A DNA stretch of 64,000 nucleotides from the NCBI RefSeq assembly GCF_010669125.1, contig NZ_CP048630.1, positions 2,802,001 through 2,866,000 on the forward strand, given 5' to 3'. The notes under the pieces were generated by a model that saw only the letters and a list, made by a program, of their open reading frames with translations, did not search any database and was not told the DNA's origin. The position numbers and the translations under genes were made by a program. Source of the stretch: Ancylobacter pratisalsi. GTDB lineage: Bacteria > Pseudomonadota > Alphaproteobacteria > Rhizobiales > Xanthobacteraceae. Below, one piece after another: positions 34,560 to 42,649 of this stretch. How positions within the stretch are numbered: position 1 is the stretch's first letter; every line of letters starts with the position of its first letter.

Positions 34560-37103
34560 CTATCCGGGATTGGGAAGCGCGTAGGCGATGATCGAGTCGC
34601 CGGCTTCGGTTCCGGTCGAGCCGTGACCGCCGGCGACGACGATGAGGTACTGCCGTCCGTCGGCGCCGAGATAGGTCGAGGGCGTGGCCTGTCCACCGGC
34701 GGGCAACCGTGCCTGCCAGAGCTGTGCACCGGTCTTCAGGTCATAGCCGCGCACATAATAGTCGAGCGTTCCACTGAGGAAAGCGACGCCGCCCTTGGTG
34801 ATGATCGGCCCGCCAATGCCGGGAACGCCCATCTTGAAGGGCAGGGGGATCGGCGAGAGGTCGCGCACCGTGCCGTTGATGTGCTTGTACACGGTCTTGC
34901 CGTTGGTCAGATTGACGCCGGCGATGTAGCCCCAGGGCGGGGCCTGGCACGGCAGCCCGATGGGCGAGAGGAAGGCACCCATTTCGCTCGCATAGGGCGC
35001 ACCGAAATTCTCGTTGAACACCGCCTCGCCATCCTTGGTGACGACCCGTTTGTCAGCGTTGGGCCGGGGGACCATCTTCGAAGTGAAGGCGAGATAGACC
35101 GGCATGCCGAACAGGACCTGGCGGTTCGGATCAACCGCGACCGCGCCCCAGTTGAACGCGCCGAAATTGCCGGGATAGATGATCGAGCCCTTCTCCGTCG
35201 GCGGCGTATAGCGGCCCTCATAGTTGAGGGAATGGAACTTGATGCGACAGGCGAGCTCGTCGAGCGGCGTGGCGCCCCACATGTCCTTTTCCTGAAGCGG
35301 CTCGGGCTTGAACGAGATGGTGGACACCGGCTGCGTCGGCGCCGTGGTGTCGCCCTTGACCGCTCCGGTCGGTGCCGGCTCCTCCGTCACGGGGAGAGCC
35401 GGTTCGCCCGTCTCGCGATTGAGCACATAGATTTCGCCCTGCTTGGTTGCCGCGACCAGCGCGGGAACCTCGACGCCGCCGATGGTCAGATCGACCAGGC
35501 TGGGCTGCGCGGGCACGTCCATGTCCCACAGGTCATGATGGACCGTCTGGAACACCCAGGCGGGCTTGCCGGTGTTGACGTCGAGCGCGAGGATGGATGA
35601 CGAGTATTTCTCGACGCTGGGGCTTCTGCCGGCGCCATACTGGTCCGGCGACTGGTTGCCCATCGGCAGGTAGATCAGCCCGAGCTTGGGATCATAGCTG
35701 GACACGCTCCAGGAGTTGGGCGCGTTCTCCGAATAGGTCTCGCCATTGCTGATCGGCGCGGTGGCGTCGGGATTCTTGGCGTCGAAGTTCCAGACCAGTT
35801 CGCCGGTATTGACGTCGTAGGCGCGGATGACGCCGGAGGGAGAGGTGGTGGCGACGTTGTCGTTGACCGTACCGCCCACGATGACGAGCTTGTCGGTGAC
35901 CACGGGCGGGGAGGTGGCGTAGACCGATCCGGGTGTGACATTGGGCATGTTCGCCCAGAGGTTGATGGTCCCGTCATCACCCCCGAAACCGGGGCAGATC
36001 TTGCCGGTCTCTGCGCTGAGGGCGATCAGCCGGCCATCCGAGGTGGGCGCGAACAGGCGCTTCACGCAGGTGGGATCGACCGGTCCGGCCGCTGCCACGC
36101 CCTTGCGATCGACAACCGGATTGGGCGCGCCGGGCTTGGCCTGGCCGGTGACGACGTTCTGGGGCACGCCGGCAGCCTGCGTGGTGACATCCGCCGCGCT
36201 CTCCGCGACGCGCTGCGCGTCGGGCGTTCCCTCGGGGCCACGCGCGGGGGACGGGGTCTGCCCGGCCGTGACCAAGGCCGAGCTGCCATCGTAATAGGAC
36301 ACGCCACGGCAGGTGAGATGCTGGGTGGTCTGCTTGAGGGTCTGTTTCAGCTGCGGATCGAAGCGCCACTTTTCCTTGCCGGAGACCGCGTCCAGCGCGA
36401 TCACCAGACTGTGCGGCGTGCAGATGTAGACCGTGTTGTCGATCATCAGCGGGGTCACCTCATAGGTGGCTTCCGTCGGATCGTTCGGGCCGCGTATGTC
36501 GCCGGTCCGATAGGTCCAGGCCACCTTCAGCTTGTCGACATTGGCCGGGGTGATCTGATCGAGCGGTGAGTAGCGCCGGCCCGCCGCGGTCCGTCCATAG
36601 GCCTGCCATTCGCCGTCGGGGACGGTGCTCTCGACATTCCGGGTCGCCGTCATCGTCGCGTCGGAGAACGCCCCGGCCTGATCATGGGGGCTTTGAAGCA
36701 TCGAATAACCGCCAATGACCGCCGCCAGGGCGATCGACGCGGCGAGCACGCCACTCGGCAGGCCATAGCGGCCCCGGCCTTCGCCCTCGCGGCGCAGCGA
36801 CCAGACCATGGGCGGCAGCAGCAGAAGCACACCAAGCGCGACCAGCAGGCTGCCGCGCGCGGACAGCGCCCACCAGTCGAAGCCGACCTCATGGACCGCC
36901 CAGGCCAGCGTGCACAGCAGGGTCAGGCCATAAAGCGCCAGACCCGCGGCGTGTCGCCTGAGCAGGAGGAGGGCCGACACGCAGATGAGCGCGCCGAGAA
37001 GGATGAAAAACCAGGACCCGCCGAGGGCGGCAAGCCACGCCCCGCCGATCAAAAGAAAGAGCCCGACCACAGCGATCAGGAGCGAAAGCAGGATGCGATA
37101 CAT
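34560..37103 (-). CDS. gcd: Membrane-bound PQQ-dependent glucose dehydrogenase
   Basis: The 847-aa quinoprotein has five N-terminal membrane helices (about residues 3-140) and an eight-bladed periplasmic PQQ domain. Typical segments are WQAYGRTAAGRRYSPLDQIT, LIALDAVSGKEKWRFDPQ (here VIALDAVSGKEKWRFDPQ), TVHHDLWDMDVPAQPSLVDL and the C-terminal LPAGGQATPSTYLGADGRQY. It oxidises aldoses to lactones in the periplasm and feeds ubiquinone. It is longer than the E. coli enzyme (about 796 aa), mostly because of an extra Ala/Pro-rich segment near residues 275-340. ATG 37103 begins at the first membrane helix. Confidence 0.93.
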   Translation of the reverse strand: MYRILLSLLIAVVGLFLLIGGAWLAALGGSWFFILLGALICVSALLLLRRHAAGLALYGLTLLCTLAWAVHEVGFDWWALSARGSLLVALGVLLLLPPMVWSLRREGEGRGRYGLPSGVLAASIALAAVIGGYSMLQSPHDQAGAFSDATMTATRNVESTVPDGEWQAYGRTAAGRRYSPLDQITPANVDKLKVAWTYRTGDIRGPNDPTEATYEVTPLMIDNTVYICTPHSLVIALDAVSGKEKWRFDPQLKQTLKQTTQHLTCRGVSYYDGSSALVTAGQTPSPARGPEGTPDAQRVAESAADVTTQAAGVPQNVVTGQAKPGAPNPVVDRKGVAAAGPVDPTCVKRLFAPTSDGRLIALSAETGKICPGFGGDDGTINLWANMPNVTPGSVYATSPPVVTDKLVIVGGTVNDNVATTSPSGVIRAYDVNTGELVWNFDAKNPDATAPISNGETYSENAPNSWSVSSYDPKLGLIYLPMGNQSPDQYGAGRSPSVEKYSSSILALDVNTGKPAWVFQTVHHDLWDMDVPAQPSLVDLTIGGVEVPALVAATKQGEIYVLNRETGEPALPVTEEPAPTGAVKGDTTAPTQPVSTISFKPEPLQEKDMWGATPLDELACRIKFHSLNYEGRYTPPTEKGSIIYPGNFGAFNWGAVAVDPNRQVLFGMPVYLAFTSKMVPRPNADKRVVTKDGEAVFNENFGAPYASEMGAFLSPIGLPCQAPPWGYIAGVNLTNGKTVYKHINGTVRDLSPIPLPFKMGVPGIGGPIITKGGVAFLSGTLDYYVRGYDLKTGAQLWQARLPAGGQATPSTYLGADGRQYLIVVAGGHGSTGTEAGDSIIAYALPNPG

Positions 37104-37531
37104 GTTGCGCGCGCCGTTCTTTTTGCGGAGCCGACGGCATGGCCGGCCGCTTGAGAATTGATGGCAGCGGCGGGGCAAAAGCCCACCATTAACAACCCAA
37201 CGTCGAGAAAGCCGGGATGTTCCAATAAATTCGCATCGAAAATAGAATCAAGTCATTTAGTCCAGTTCACGTTGAGTAATGAAAAAATAGAATAGACGAT
37301 AAAAATTATAATTTGTGATTATGTAATGCAGAAATTACAGAAATTGTATTCATTTTGGGGATTATCATTTGACTTTATAGGTCGATAATTGTTGCAATAA
37401 TCTGCATTCAGGTCTCGGCGCCTGCCTTTGATAAGGCGTGCCGGGTCCGCGCCGGCAGGTGTCGGGTCGACGGGGCCGGGTGGCGAGAGGCGGGTGAGCC
37501 CATCCCGCCGTTTCCGGCCGCAAACTGTCGA
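37104..37531. other. AT-rich intergenic island upstream of gcd
   Basis: This gap of 428 bp contains about 230 bp (roughly 37190-37420) that is far richer in A and T than the rest of the window. AATGCAGA (37325-37332) and its complement TCTGCATT (37401-37408) form a spaced inverted pair, and GTAAT/ATTAC a small dyad near 37323-37338. It probably holds the gcd promoter and binding sites for a nucleoid protein or regulator. No open frame of note is present. Confidence 0.55.
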
Positions 37532-38254
37532 TCACGAGCCGTTGGCGGCGGGGTGAAACAGCGTCAGGACATCCGCGAGCTGGTCGATCTCGAGATCGAC
37601 ATCGTCGAACCCGCCCCCGCTCGGCCGGTAGCCGACGACATGAAGGCCGGCGGCGCGCGCGGAGATGGCGCCGGCGCGGCTGTCTTCCACCGCCACCACC
37701 TGCGAGGGCTCAAGACCCAGCCGCATGCAGGCGGCGAGATAGGGTTCAGGGTCCGGCTTGCCCCGTGCCACGTCATCGAGGCTCAGCGAGAACGCCATCG
37801 CGTCTCCAATGCCGAGCGCATCGATGTTCGCGTCGACCACGCTCCGGCTGGAATTCGACACGCAGGCCTGAAGGATGCCGAGCCGCTGCAGCGCGCGGAT
37901 GGTCGCGACCGCCTGCGGCAGGGCGATGAGGCTGCCGCGGGCCTCGACATAATGGGCATTGATGGAGGCCAGCCATGTCGCCTCGCTCACCTCACTCGCG
38001 AGCCGTGGCGAGATCTGCCGCCAGACATCGCCCATGTGAATGCCGCGAAAGGCCTGATCCGGCAGGTCCGAGAGGTCGGTTCCAAGTGCCTTGCAGGCGG
38101 CCAGAAGCGCGCGATGGTGAAGCGGTTCGCTGTCGATCAGCGTGCCGTCAATGTCCCAGGCGACAGCGGCGAGGCGGCCGGAAGGTTCGCGGATGCGAGA
38201 CCTGCTCACGCCAACCCCGCTCACGCCAACCCCGCTCACACCAGACCCGCTCAC
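37532..38254 (-). CDS. HAD-family sugar phosphatase / beta-phosphoglucomutase-like hydrolase
   Basis: The 240-aa protein has HAD motif I WDIDGTLIDSEPLHHRALLA (two catalytic Asp), motif II CVSNSSRSVV, motif III in RGKPDPEPYLAACMRLGL and motif IV VVAVEDSRAGAISARAAG. It belongs to the PGMB/GPP-like subfamily acting on sugar phosphates. The first 20 residues are encoded by an in-frame tandem repeat (VSGSG-VSGVG-VSGVG-VSRSR) offering GTG starts at 38254, 38239, 38224 and 38209. The first overlaps the kinase stop (GTGA). It is the last gene of the DeoR-BtpA-kinase operon. Confidence 0.88.
   Translation of the reverse strand: MSGSGVSGVGVSGVGVSRSRIREPSGRLAAVAWDIDGTLIDSEPLHHRALLAACKALGTDLSDLPDQAFRGIHMGDVWRQISPRLASEVSEATWLASINAHYVEARGSLIALPQAVATIRALQRLGILQACVSNSSRSVVDANIDALGIGDAMAFSLSLDDVARGKPDPEPYLAACMRLGLEPSQVVAVEDSRAGAISARAAGLHVVGYRPSGGGFDDVDLEIDQLADVLTLFHPAANGS
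38195..38254 (-). repeat. Four in-frame 15-bp tandem repeats at the HAD gene start
   Basis: On the minus strand the units are GTGAGCGGGTCTGGT, GTGAGCGGGGTTGGC twice, and GTGAGCAGGTCTCGC. Each unit supplies a GTG start codon, and the purine-rich GAGCGGG could act as ribosome site for the next. Copy-number change would keep the frame. The repeats lie between 38195 and 38254. Confidence 0.85.
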
Positions 38255-39753
38255 GCGACACGCCGCTGGGCCGCGAGGCAGCGATAGAGATCGCGATAAC
38301 GCCGATAGCCCGCCTCATACACCTCGGCATGGGCGGGGTTGGGCTGGAGCACCTCGTCCTGCTGCACGAAGCGGGCAATGCCGGGCCAGTCGGCGAGGCC
38401 CACGCCCACGGCGGCGGTCCAGGCGGCACCGAGCGAGGAGCCGGGATGACCCTTGAGCCGATGAACCGGCTGGCCGAGCACATCCGCGATGATCTGCATC
38501 CACACCCGCGAGTTCGAGCCGCCATCCGACACCAGCACACGTTGGGCGGAATGGCCCATGTCGCGCAGCACCTCGACATGGTGCGCGCTGGCATAGGCAT
38601 AGGCTTCGAGCAGTGCGCGCCACAGATGGCCGATGTCGTGGGACAGGGTGAGGCCATCGAAGACGCCGCGCGCGGCGGGATCGTGGATCGGGGTCTTCTC
38701 GCCGAGGAAATAGGGCAGGATCATCAGGCCATCGGCGCCCGCCGGCCGCTCGGCGGCGAGCCGGTCGAGGTGCTGGTGCACGCTGATGCCCTCGCGTTCG
38801 GCGGCCATCGCCTCGCCGCCGGCAAAGGTGCGCACGAACCAGTTCAGGCCCGAGCCGCCGGTCGCCATGCAGCCATTGGGCATGAACAGGCCGGGGATGA
38901 GGTGGTAGTCGAGATAGAGCCGCGGATCGGGCTTCACCTGATCGGTGGCGACGAGAATGTCGATCGCGCCGCCGAACTTGATGAGGATGTCGCCCGTCTG
39001 GGTGACGCCGGCTCCGAGGGCCGAGGCGATCATATCGGCCGCGCCGCCGATAATGGGTGTGCCGGCCACAAGGCCGGTGGCGGCGGCGCCTTCGGCGTTC
39101 ACCCGGCCCATCACCTCGTGGGAGGCGGTCTTTCGCGGAACGGCGCTGCGGGGAATGCCGGCCCAGGCGACGAGTTCGTCGTCGATCTCATGGCGCGCGA
39201 CATCGACGAAGCCCGCCTCCAGCGCCCAGTTCTGCTCCACCGCCCGTTCGCCGGACAGCCGCCAGTTCACGTAGTCATAGGAACCGAACACCGTGGCGAT
39301 GCGGGCGAAGACCTGCGGCTCGTGCCGCGCGATCCAGCGCAGCTTGGCGGTGACCAGCTGCTGGTTGATGCCGTTTCCGGCCCTGGCGATGAACGAGGCC
39401 TCGTCCTTTTCCGCGCGCAGTTCGGCGACCTCGGTGCCGCAGCGCCCGTCGCTCTGCTGGATGGAGGGGCGCAGCAGGTGGCCCTCCGCGTCCAGCAGCA
39501 CGACGGCCGGCAGCATGCCGGTCACGCCGATGGCGGCGATCTCGGCCGGGTCGATGCCCGCCGTGGCGATCAGCTCGCGCGTGATCGCGCAGACATTGTC
39601 CCACCACTGCGCCGGGTCTTCTTCGGCCCAGCCCGCATGAGGGGAAGACAGCGTCACCGGCCGCGAGGTCATGGCGGCGATCTCACCGGGAAGCTTGAGA
39701 AGCAGTCCGATGGTCGACGTCGTGCCGATATCGAGTCCGAGGACGTAGCTCAT
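38251..39753 (-). CDS. FGGY-family carbohydrate kinase (xylulokinase-like)
   Basis: The 500-aa kinase has the phosphate-binding GLDIGTTSTIGLLL (residues 6-19), IGVTGMLPAVVLLDAEGHLL, QQSDGRCGTE, GSYDYVNWRLSGE, the catalytic GGAADMIASALGAG (general-base Asp) and C-terminal VSDGGSNSRVWMQIIADVLG. It phosphorylates a ketose or polyol after import by the neighbouring ABC transporter, probably following oxidation by the divergent SDR. The closest family by eye is xylulokinase; other polyol kinases are possible. It overlaps the HAD gene by 4 bp and lies 33 bp after the BtpA-like gene. Confidence 0.88.
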   Translation of the reverse strand: MSYVLGLDIGTTSTIGLLLKLPGEIAAMTSRPVTLSSPHAGWAEEDPAQWWDNVCAITRELIATAGIDPAEIAAIGVTGMLPAVVLLDAEGHLLRPSIQQSDGRCGTEVAELRAEKDEASFIARAGNGINQQLVTAKLRWIARHEPQVFARIATVFGSYDYVNWRLSGERAVEQNWALEAGFVDVARHEIDDELVAWAGIPRSAVPRKTASHEVMGRVNAEGAAATGLVAGTPIIGGAADMIASALGAGVTQTGDILIKFGGAIDILVATDQVKPDPRLYLDYHLIPGLFMPNGCMATGGSGLNWFVRTFAGGEAMAAEREGISVHQHLDRLAAERPAGADGLMILPYFLGEKTPIHDPAARGVFDGLTLSHDIGHLWRALLEAYAYASAHHVEVLRDMGHSAQRVLVSDGGSNSRVWMQIIADVLGQPVHRLKGHPGSSLGAAWTAAVGVGLADWPGIARFVQQDEVLQPNPAHAEVYEAGYRRYRDLYRCLAAQRRVA

Positions 39754-39786
39754 GAAGGCACCTGTGCGCAGGGAAGGGCGTCGTGA

Positions 39787-40587
39787 TCAGCGGATGGCGT
39801 TCACGACATCCATGAAGCGCGACACGCGCGCCGCCTCGACGGGGTTCCAGGTGTTGCCGTCGACCTTGAAATGGGTGCCGATGACCACGCCGGAGGCGAC
39901 CGAGAACACGTCGCGGATATTGTCGATGTTGACGCCGGTATTGGCGAAGATCGGCACCTCCTTCACCGTCTCGGCGACCTTGCGCAGATGCGACTGGTCG
40001 GCCGGCTGTCCGGTGATCGGGCCGGAGACCAGGATGGCGTCGGCGAGCGAGGAGAACACCGCGCTCTTGGCGCGCAGCTCGATGGGGCGCTGGTCGAGCG
40101 AATGGGCGAACTCGGCGTTGATGTTGAAGAGCATCTTCATGTCGTCGCGCTTCAGATCATGGCGCAACCGCGCGGCCTCGGCGCAGTTCGGCTCCCACAG
40201 GCCCATGTCGGAAGCGAACAGGCCGGTGAAGATCTCGCGCACGAAGCTGGCGCCGGTGACCGAGCCGATCGCGACCGTGGCCACCGGATCCCACAGATAG
40301 TTGACGCCGAACGGCACCTTGAGGTGCGGCTTCACCGCCTGCACGATCGCCGTCATAGCCGCGATCGATGCCGGGGAGCCCTTGAACACGTAGGGGCGGT
40401 CGTTCTCGTTGCCGAACATGATGGCATCGACGCCGCCGGCCTGAAGCTTCTCGACATCGGCCAGAACGCCCTCGATCAGCTTGTCGAGGCCGCCATCGGC
40501 GTCATAGAGCGGCGCTCCCGGAAGGGCGCCGATGTGAGCCATGGAGATGACGACCTTCTTCTTGTCGCCAAAGCATTCGAATACCAT
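39787..40587 (-). CDS. BtpA/SgcQ-family protein
   Basis: The 266-aa protein begins MVFECFGDKKKVVISMAHIG ALPGAPLYDADGG, the BtpA signature (V-x-A-M-x-H-x-x-x-L-P-G-x-P). It then has GVDAIMFGNENDRPYVF, PFGVNYLWDPVA and the C-terminal VIGTHFKVDGNTWNPVEAAR. It is a TIM-barrel-like family named after a cyanobacterial photosystem I factor and the E. coli SgcQ protein, neither of known enzymatic activity. ATG 40587 follows AGGAG. In this DeoR/kinase operon a role in sugar-phosphate metabolism (aldolase or isomerase-like) is an inference. Confidence 0.88.
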   Translation of the reverse strand: MVFECFGDKKKVVISMAHIGALPGAPLYDADGGLDKLIEGVLADVEKLQAGGVDAIMFGNENDRPYVFKGSPASIAAMTAIVQAVKPHLKVPFGVNYLWDPVATVAIGSVTGASFVREIFTGLFASDMGLWEPNCAEAARLRHDLKRDDMKMLFNINAEFAHSLDQRPIELRAKSAVFSSLADAILVSGPITGQPADQSHLRKVAETVKEVPIFANTGVNIDNIRDVFSVASGVVIGTHFKVDGNTWNPVEAARVSRFMDVVNAIR

Positions 40588-40628
40588 TCTCAATACTCCT
40601 TGAGGGTCGGCTGCGCGGCTGGCGCGCG

Positions 40629-41489
40629 TCAGTTTCCGGGATAGGGGGGCGCGATGCGCACATCCACGCGCGCCGCAGTGAGCGCGGCGGCGATGCGCGG
40701 GGGCGGCTCCGCGTCGGTGATGAGCATGCTGATCTCGCTGAACGCGCCGACCTGCACCAGCGACATGCGCTGGAACTTGGCGGAATCGCACAACAGGATT
40801 CGAAGCCCCGAGCGGCGCAGATAGACGCGCTTCATGTCGGTGTCCTCGAACGAGTAATCGAAGAACCCCTCGGCGGTGATGCCCGACGTGCCAAGAACCG
40901 CCGCGTCGAACCAGAGCTTCTCGAACTGCGCGACGGCGGTCGGCCCGTAGACCGACATCTCTTCCGCGCGCACCCGGCCGCCGGCGACATAGACCTCCGG
41001 CGCGCCGCCATCGAGCAGGGCGGAAATGCGCAGGCTGTTGGTGAACACCTTGAGGTGGGCCGCGTCGCGCAGATGGCCGGCCATCAGATAGGTTGTGGTG
41101 CCGACATCCACGGCCAGCGTCCGGTACCCGGCAACCAGGGTCGCGGCATAGGCGGCGATGGCGCTTTTCGCGTCGCTGCCCCGACGCAGGCGCGCATCGA
41201 AGCGCGGCTCCTCACTATCCATGGCGATGCTGGCGGGGGCGTCGGCGAGCACGGCGCCGCCATGCACGCGCACCAGGCGCCCCTCGCGCTCCAGTTCCAC
41301 CAGATCGCGGCGGATGGTCATGTCCGACACGCCGAGATCGGCGGCGATGGCGGTGACGCCGATGGAGCCGGTCATGCTGAGATGTTCGAGAATGCGGGAA
41401 TGACGCACATGGGAAAGCATGCGCTGGCGCTCGTCGCCGCCGGCCTGCTCCTCCCCAGCCTTGTCCCGAAAAGACGCTTCTTCAGCCAT
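40629..41489 (-). CDS. DeoR-family transcriptional regulator
   Basis: The 286-aa protein has an N-terminal DeoR HTH (GVTAIAADLGVSDMTIRRDL then VELEREGRLVRVHGGAVL, about residues 40-80). The DeoR C-terminal sugar-phosphate sensor domain follows (TLAVDVGTTTYLMAGHL, VFTNSLRIS, LVQVGAFSEISMLITD). ATG 41489 with GGAG upstream is preferred to a longer frame. It diverges from the SDR/ABC transporter genes and heads the BtpA-kinase-HAD operon. It probably represses both until a phosphorylated sugar accumulates. Confidence 0.9.
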   Translation of the reverse strand: MAEEASFRDKAGEEQAGGDERQRMLSHVRHSRILEHLSMTGSIGVTAIAADLGVSDMTIRRDLVELEREGRLVRVHGGAVLADAPASIAMDSEEPRFDARLRRGSDAKSAIAAYAATLVAGYRTLAVDVGTTTYLMAGHLRDAAHLKVFTNSLRISALLDGGAPEVYVAGGRVRAEEMSVYGPTAVAQFEKLWFDAAVLGTSGITAEGFFDYSFEDTDMKRVYLRRSGLRILLCDSAKFQRMSLVQVGAFSEISMLITDAEPPPRIAAALTAARVDVRIAPPYPGN

Positions 41490-41562
41490 CGCACCACTCC
41501 GCCCGATCACATTCCCATGGTGATGAGGGATTCGCGACCACCCGGCCAGCACTGTCTAGCCC

Positions 41563-41618
41563 ATCAAACAAACAATATCAAACATAACTTTATTCTTGAT
41601 GTTCGATCGTGTTTGGAT
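41563..41618. promoter_or_regulatory. Candidate DeoR operator cluster in the divergent gap
   Basis: ATCAAACA occurs at 41563-41570 and 41577-41584. Near-complements TGTTCGAT (41600-41607) and TGTTTGGAT (41610-41618) follow. The cluster lies between DeoR and the SDR gene. The same octamer in inverse (TGTTTGAT, 42523-42530) precedes the ABC transporter genes, which supports a common regulator. Confidence 0.5.
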
Positions 41619-41647
41619 AAGTCTGTTGCCGACATGAGGAGCCGCCA

Positions 41648-42448
41648 ATGATCCCGACCACCGCGCCCACGCCGGTTTATCCTGAACTCGCAGGCCGCCG
41701 CGCCTTCATCACCGGGGCGGCCGCCGGTATCGGGCGGGCCATTGCCCAGGCGCTGTCGCGTCAGGGCGTGACGGTGGCGATCGGCGACATCAATCTGGCG
41801 GCGGCGCGGGACGCGGCGGATGCCCTGGGCCATGGCGCCGTGGCCATTGGCATCGATGTGCGCGAGCGGGCGGGCGTCGCGGCCAGCCTCCAGCAGGTGC
41901 TGGATACGCTCGGCGGCTGCGACCTGCTCGTCGCCAATGCCGGCGTCTCCACCATGACGGCCGCGCTCGACCTCACCGACGAGGAATGGGACTTCAACTT
42001 CGCGGTCAATACCCGCGGTGTTTTCCTTACCAACCAGATCGCGGCGCGGCATTTCGTGAGCGAAGGCAAGGGGTGCATCGTCAACACCGCCTCGCTTGCG
42101 GCCAAGGTGGGCGCGCCGCTTCTGGCGCATTACTCGGCATCGAAATTCGCGGTGCTCGGCTGGACCCAGGCGCTGGCGCGCGAACTGGCGCCGAAGGGCA
42201 TCCGCGTCAACGCGGTCTGTCCCGGCTTCGTCGCCACCAGCATGCAGACGCGCGAAGTCGAATGGGAAGCCCAGCTTCGCAACATCACGCCCGAGCAGGT
42301 GGTCGCGGACTACATCGCGCAGACCCCGCTCGGTCGCCTCGAACAGCCCGAGGATGTCGCCGACGTGGTGGCGTTCCTGTGCTCCGACCAGGCCCGCTTC
42401 ATGACCGGGCAGGGCATCAATGTGACGGGCGGCGTGTACATGACCTGA
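41648..42448 (+). CDS. SDR-family polyol/sugar dehydrogenase
   Basis: The 266-aa SDR has AFITGAAAGIGRAIAQALSR (residues 19-38), DLLVANAGVSTMTAA (NAG motif), Ser in IVNTASLAAKVG, YxxxK in HYSASKFAVLG, and ends FMTGQGINVTGGVYMT. In a DeoR/FGGY-kinase/ABC locus, SDRs of this type oxidise a sugar alcohol to the ketose that the kinase then phosphorylates. That role is inferred from context. It is transcribed with the ABC genes about 200 bp downstream or separately, since TGTTTGAT lies in between. Confidence 0.9.
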   Translation: MIPTTAPTPVYPELAGRRAFITGAAAGIGRAIAQALSRQGVTVAIGDINLAAARDAADALGHGAVAIGIDVRERAGVAASLQQVLDTLGGCDLLVANAGVSTMTAALDLTDEEWDFNFAVNTRGVFLTNQIAARHFVSEGKGCIVNTASLAAKVGAPLLAHYSASKFAVLGWTQALARELAPKGIRVNAVCPGFVATSMQTREVEWEAQLRNITPEQVVADYIAQTPLGRLEQPEDVADVVAFLCSDQARFMTGQGINVTGGVYMT

Positions 42449-42522
42449 GGCTCCAGCCCGGCGCGGCGCTCTGCCCGAACGCGGAGCGGCGCAACGGATA
42501 TCGATCAACTCGCAAATTTTTA

Positions 42523-42530
42523 TGTTTGAT
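42523..42530. promoter_or_regulatory. Candidate second DeoR site before the ABC importer genes
   Basis: TGTTTGAT, the complement of the ATCAAACA octamer repeated before the SDR gene, sits in an AT-rich patch about 120 bp upstream of the ATPase gene. One copy of 8 bp is weak on its own. Confidence 0.35.
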
Positions 42531-42649
42531 TTTGTTACATTCCTGCTCGTCTACCTGACGGGTTCCACGTGTCGAGGCCGCCTCGCCTTGAGGCGCCGTC
42601 ACTCCGAAGGCTTCGGCCTCGCGCGCAGGAAATGGACCAGGGACGCCCG

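Noticed and set aside
34378..34584. 68-codon plus-strand frame between HxlR and the end of gcd
   Set aside because: Runs into the antisense of gcd, has no ribosome site and no recognisable domain.
38195..38254. Short tandem repeats as a possible CRISPR array
   Set aside because: Units are 15 bp, contiguous without spacers and in coding frame; no cas genes nearby. The 17-bp repeats at 45941-46008 are rejected as CRISPR for the same reasons.
37975..39786. 603-codon open frame on the plus strand opposite the FGGY kinase
   Set aside because: It is antisense to two motif-rich genes (kinase and HAD). Its translation is low-complexity Arg/Gly/His-rich with no domain, an effect of high-GC codon use on the opposite strand.
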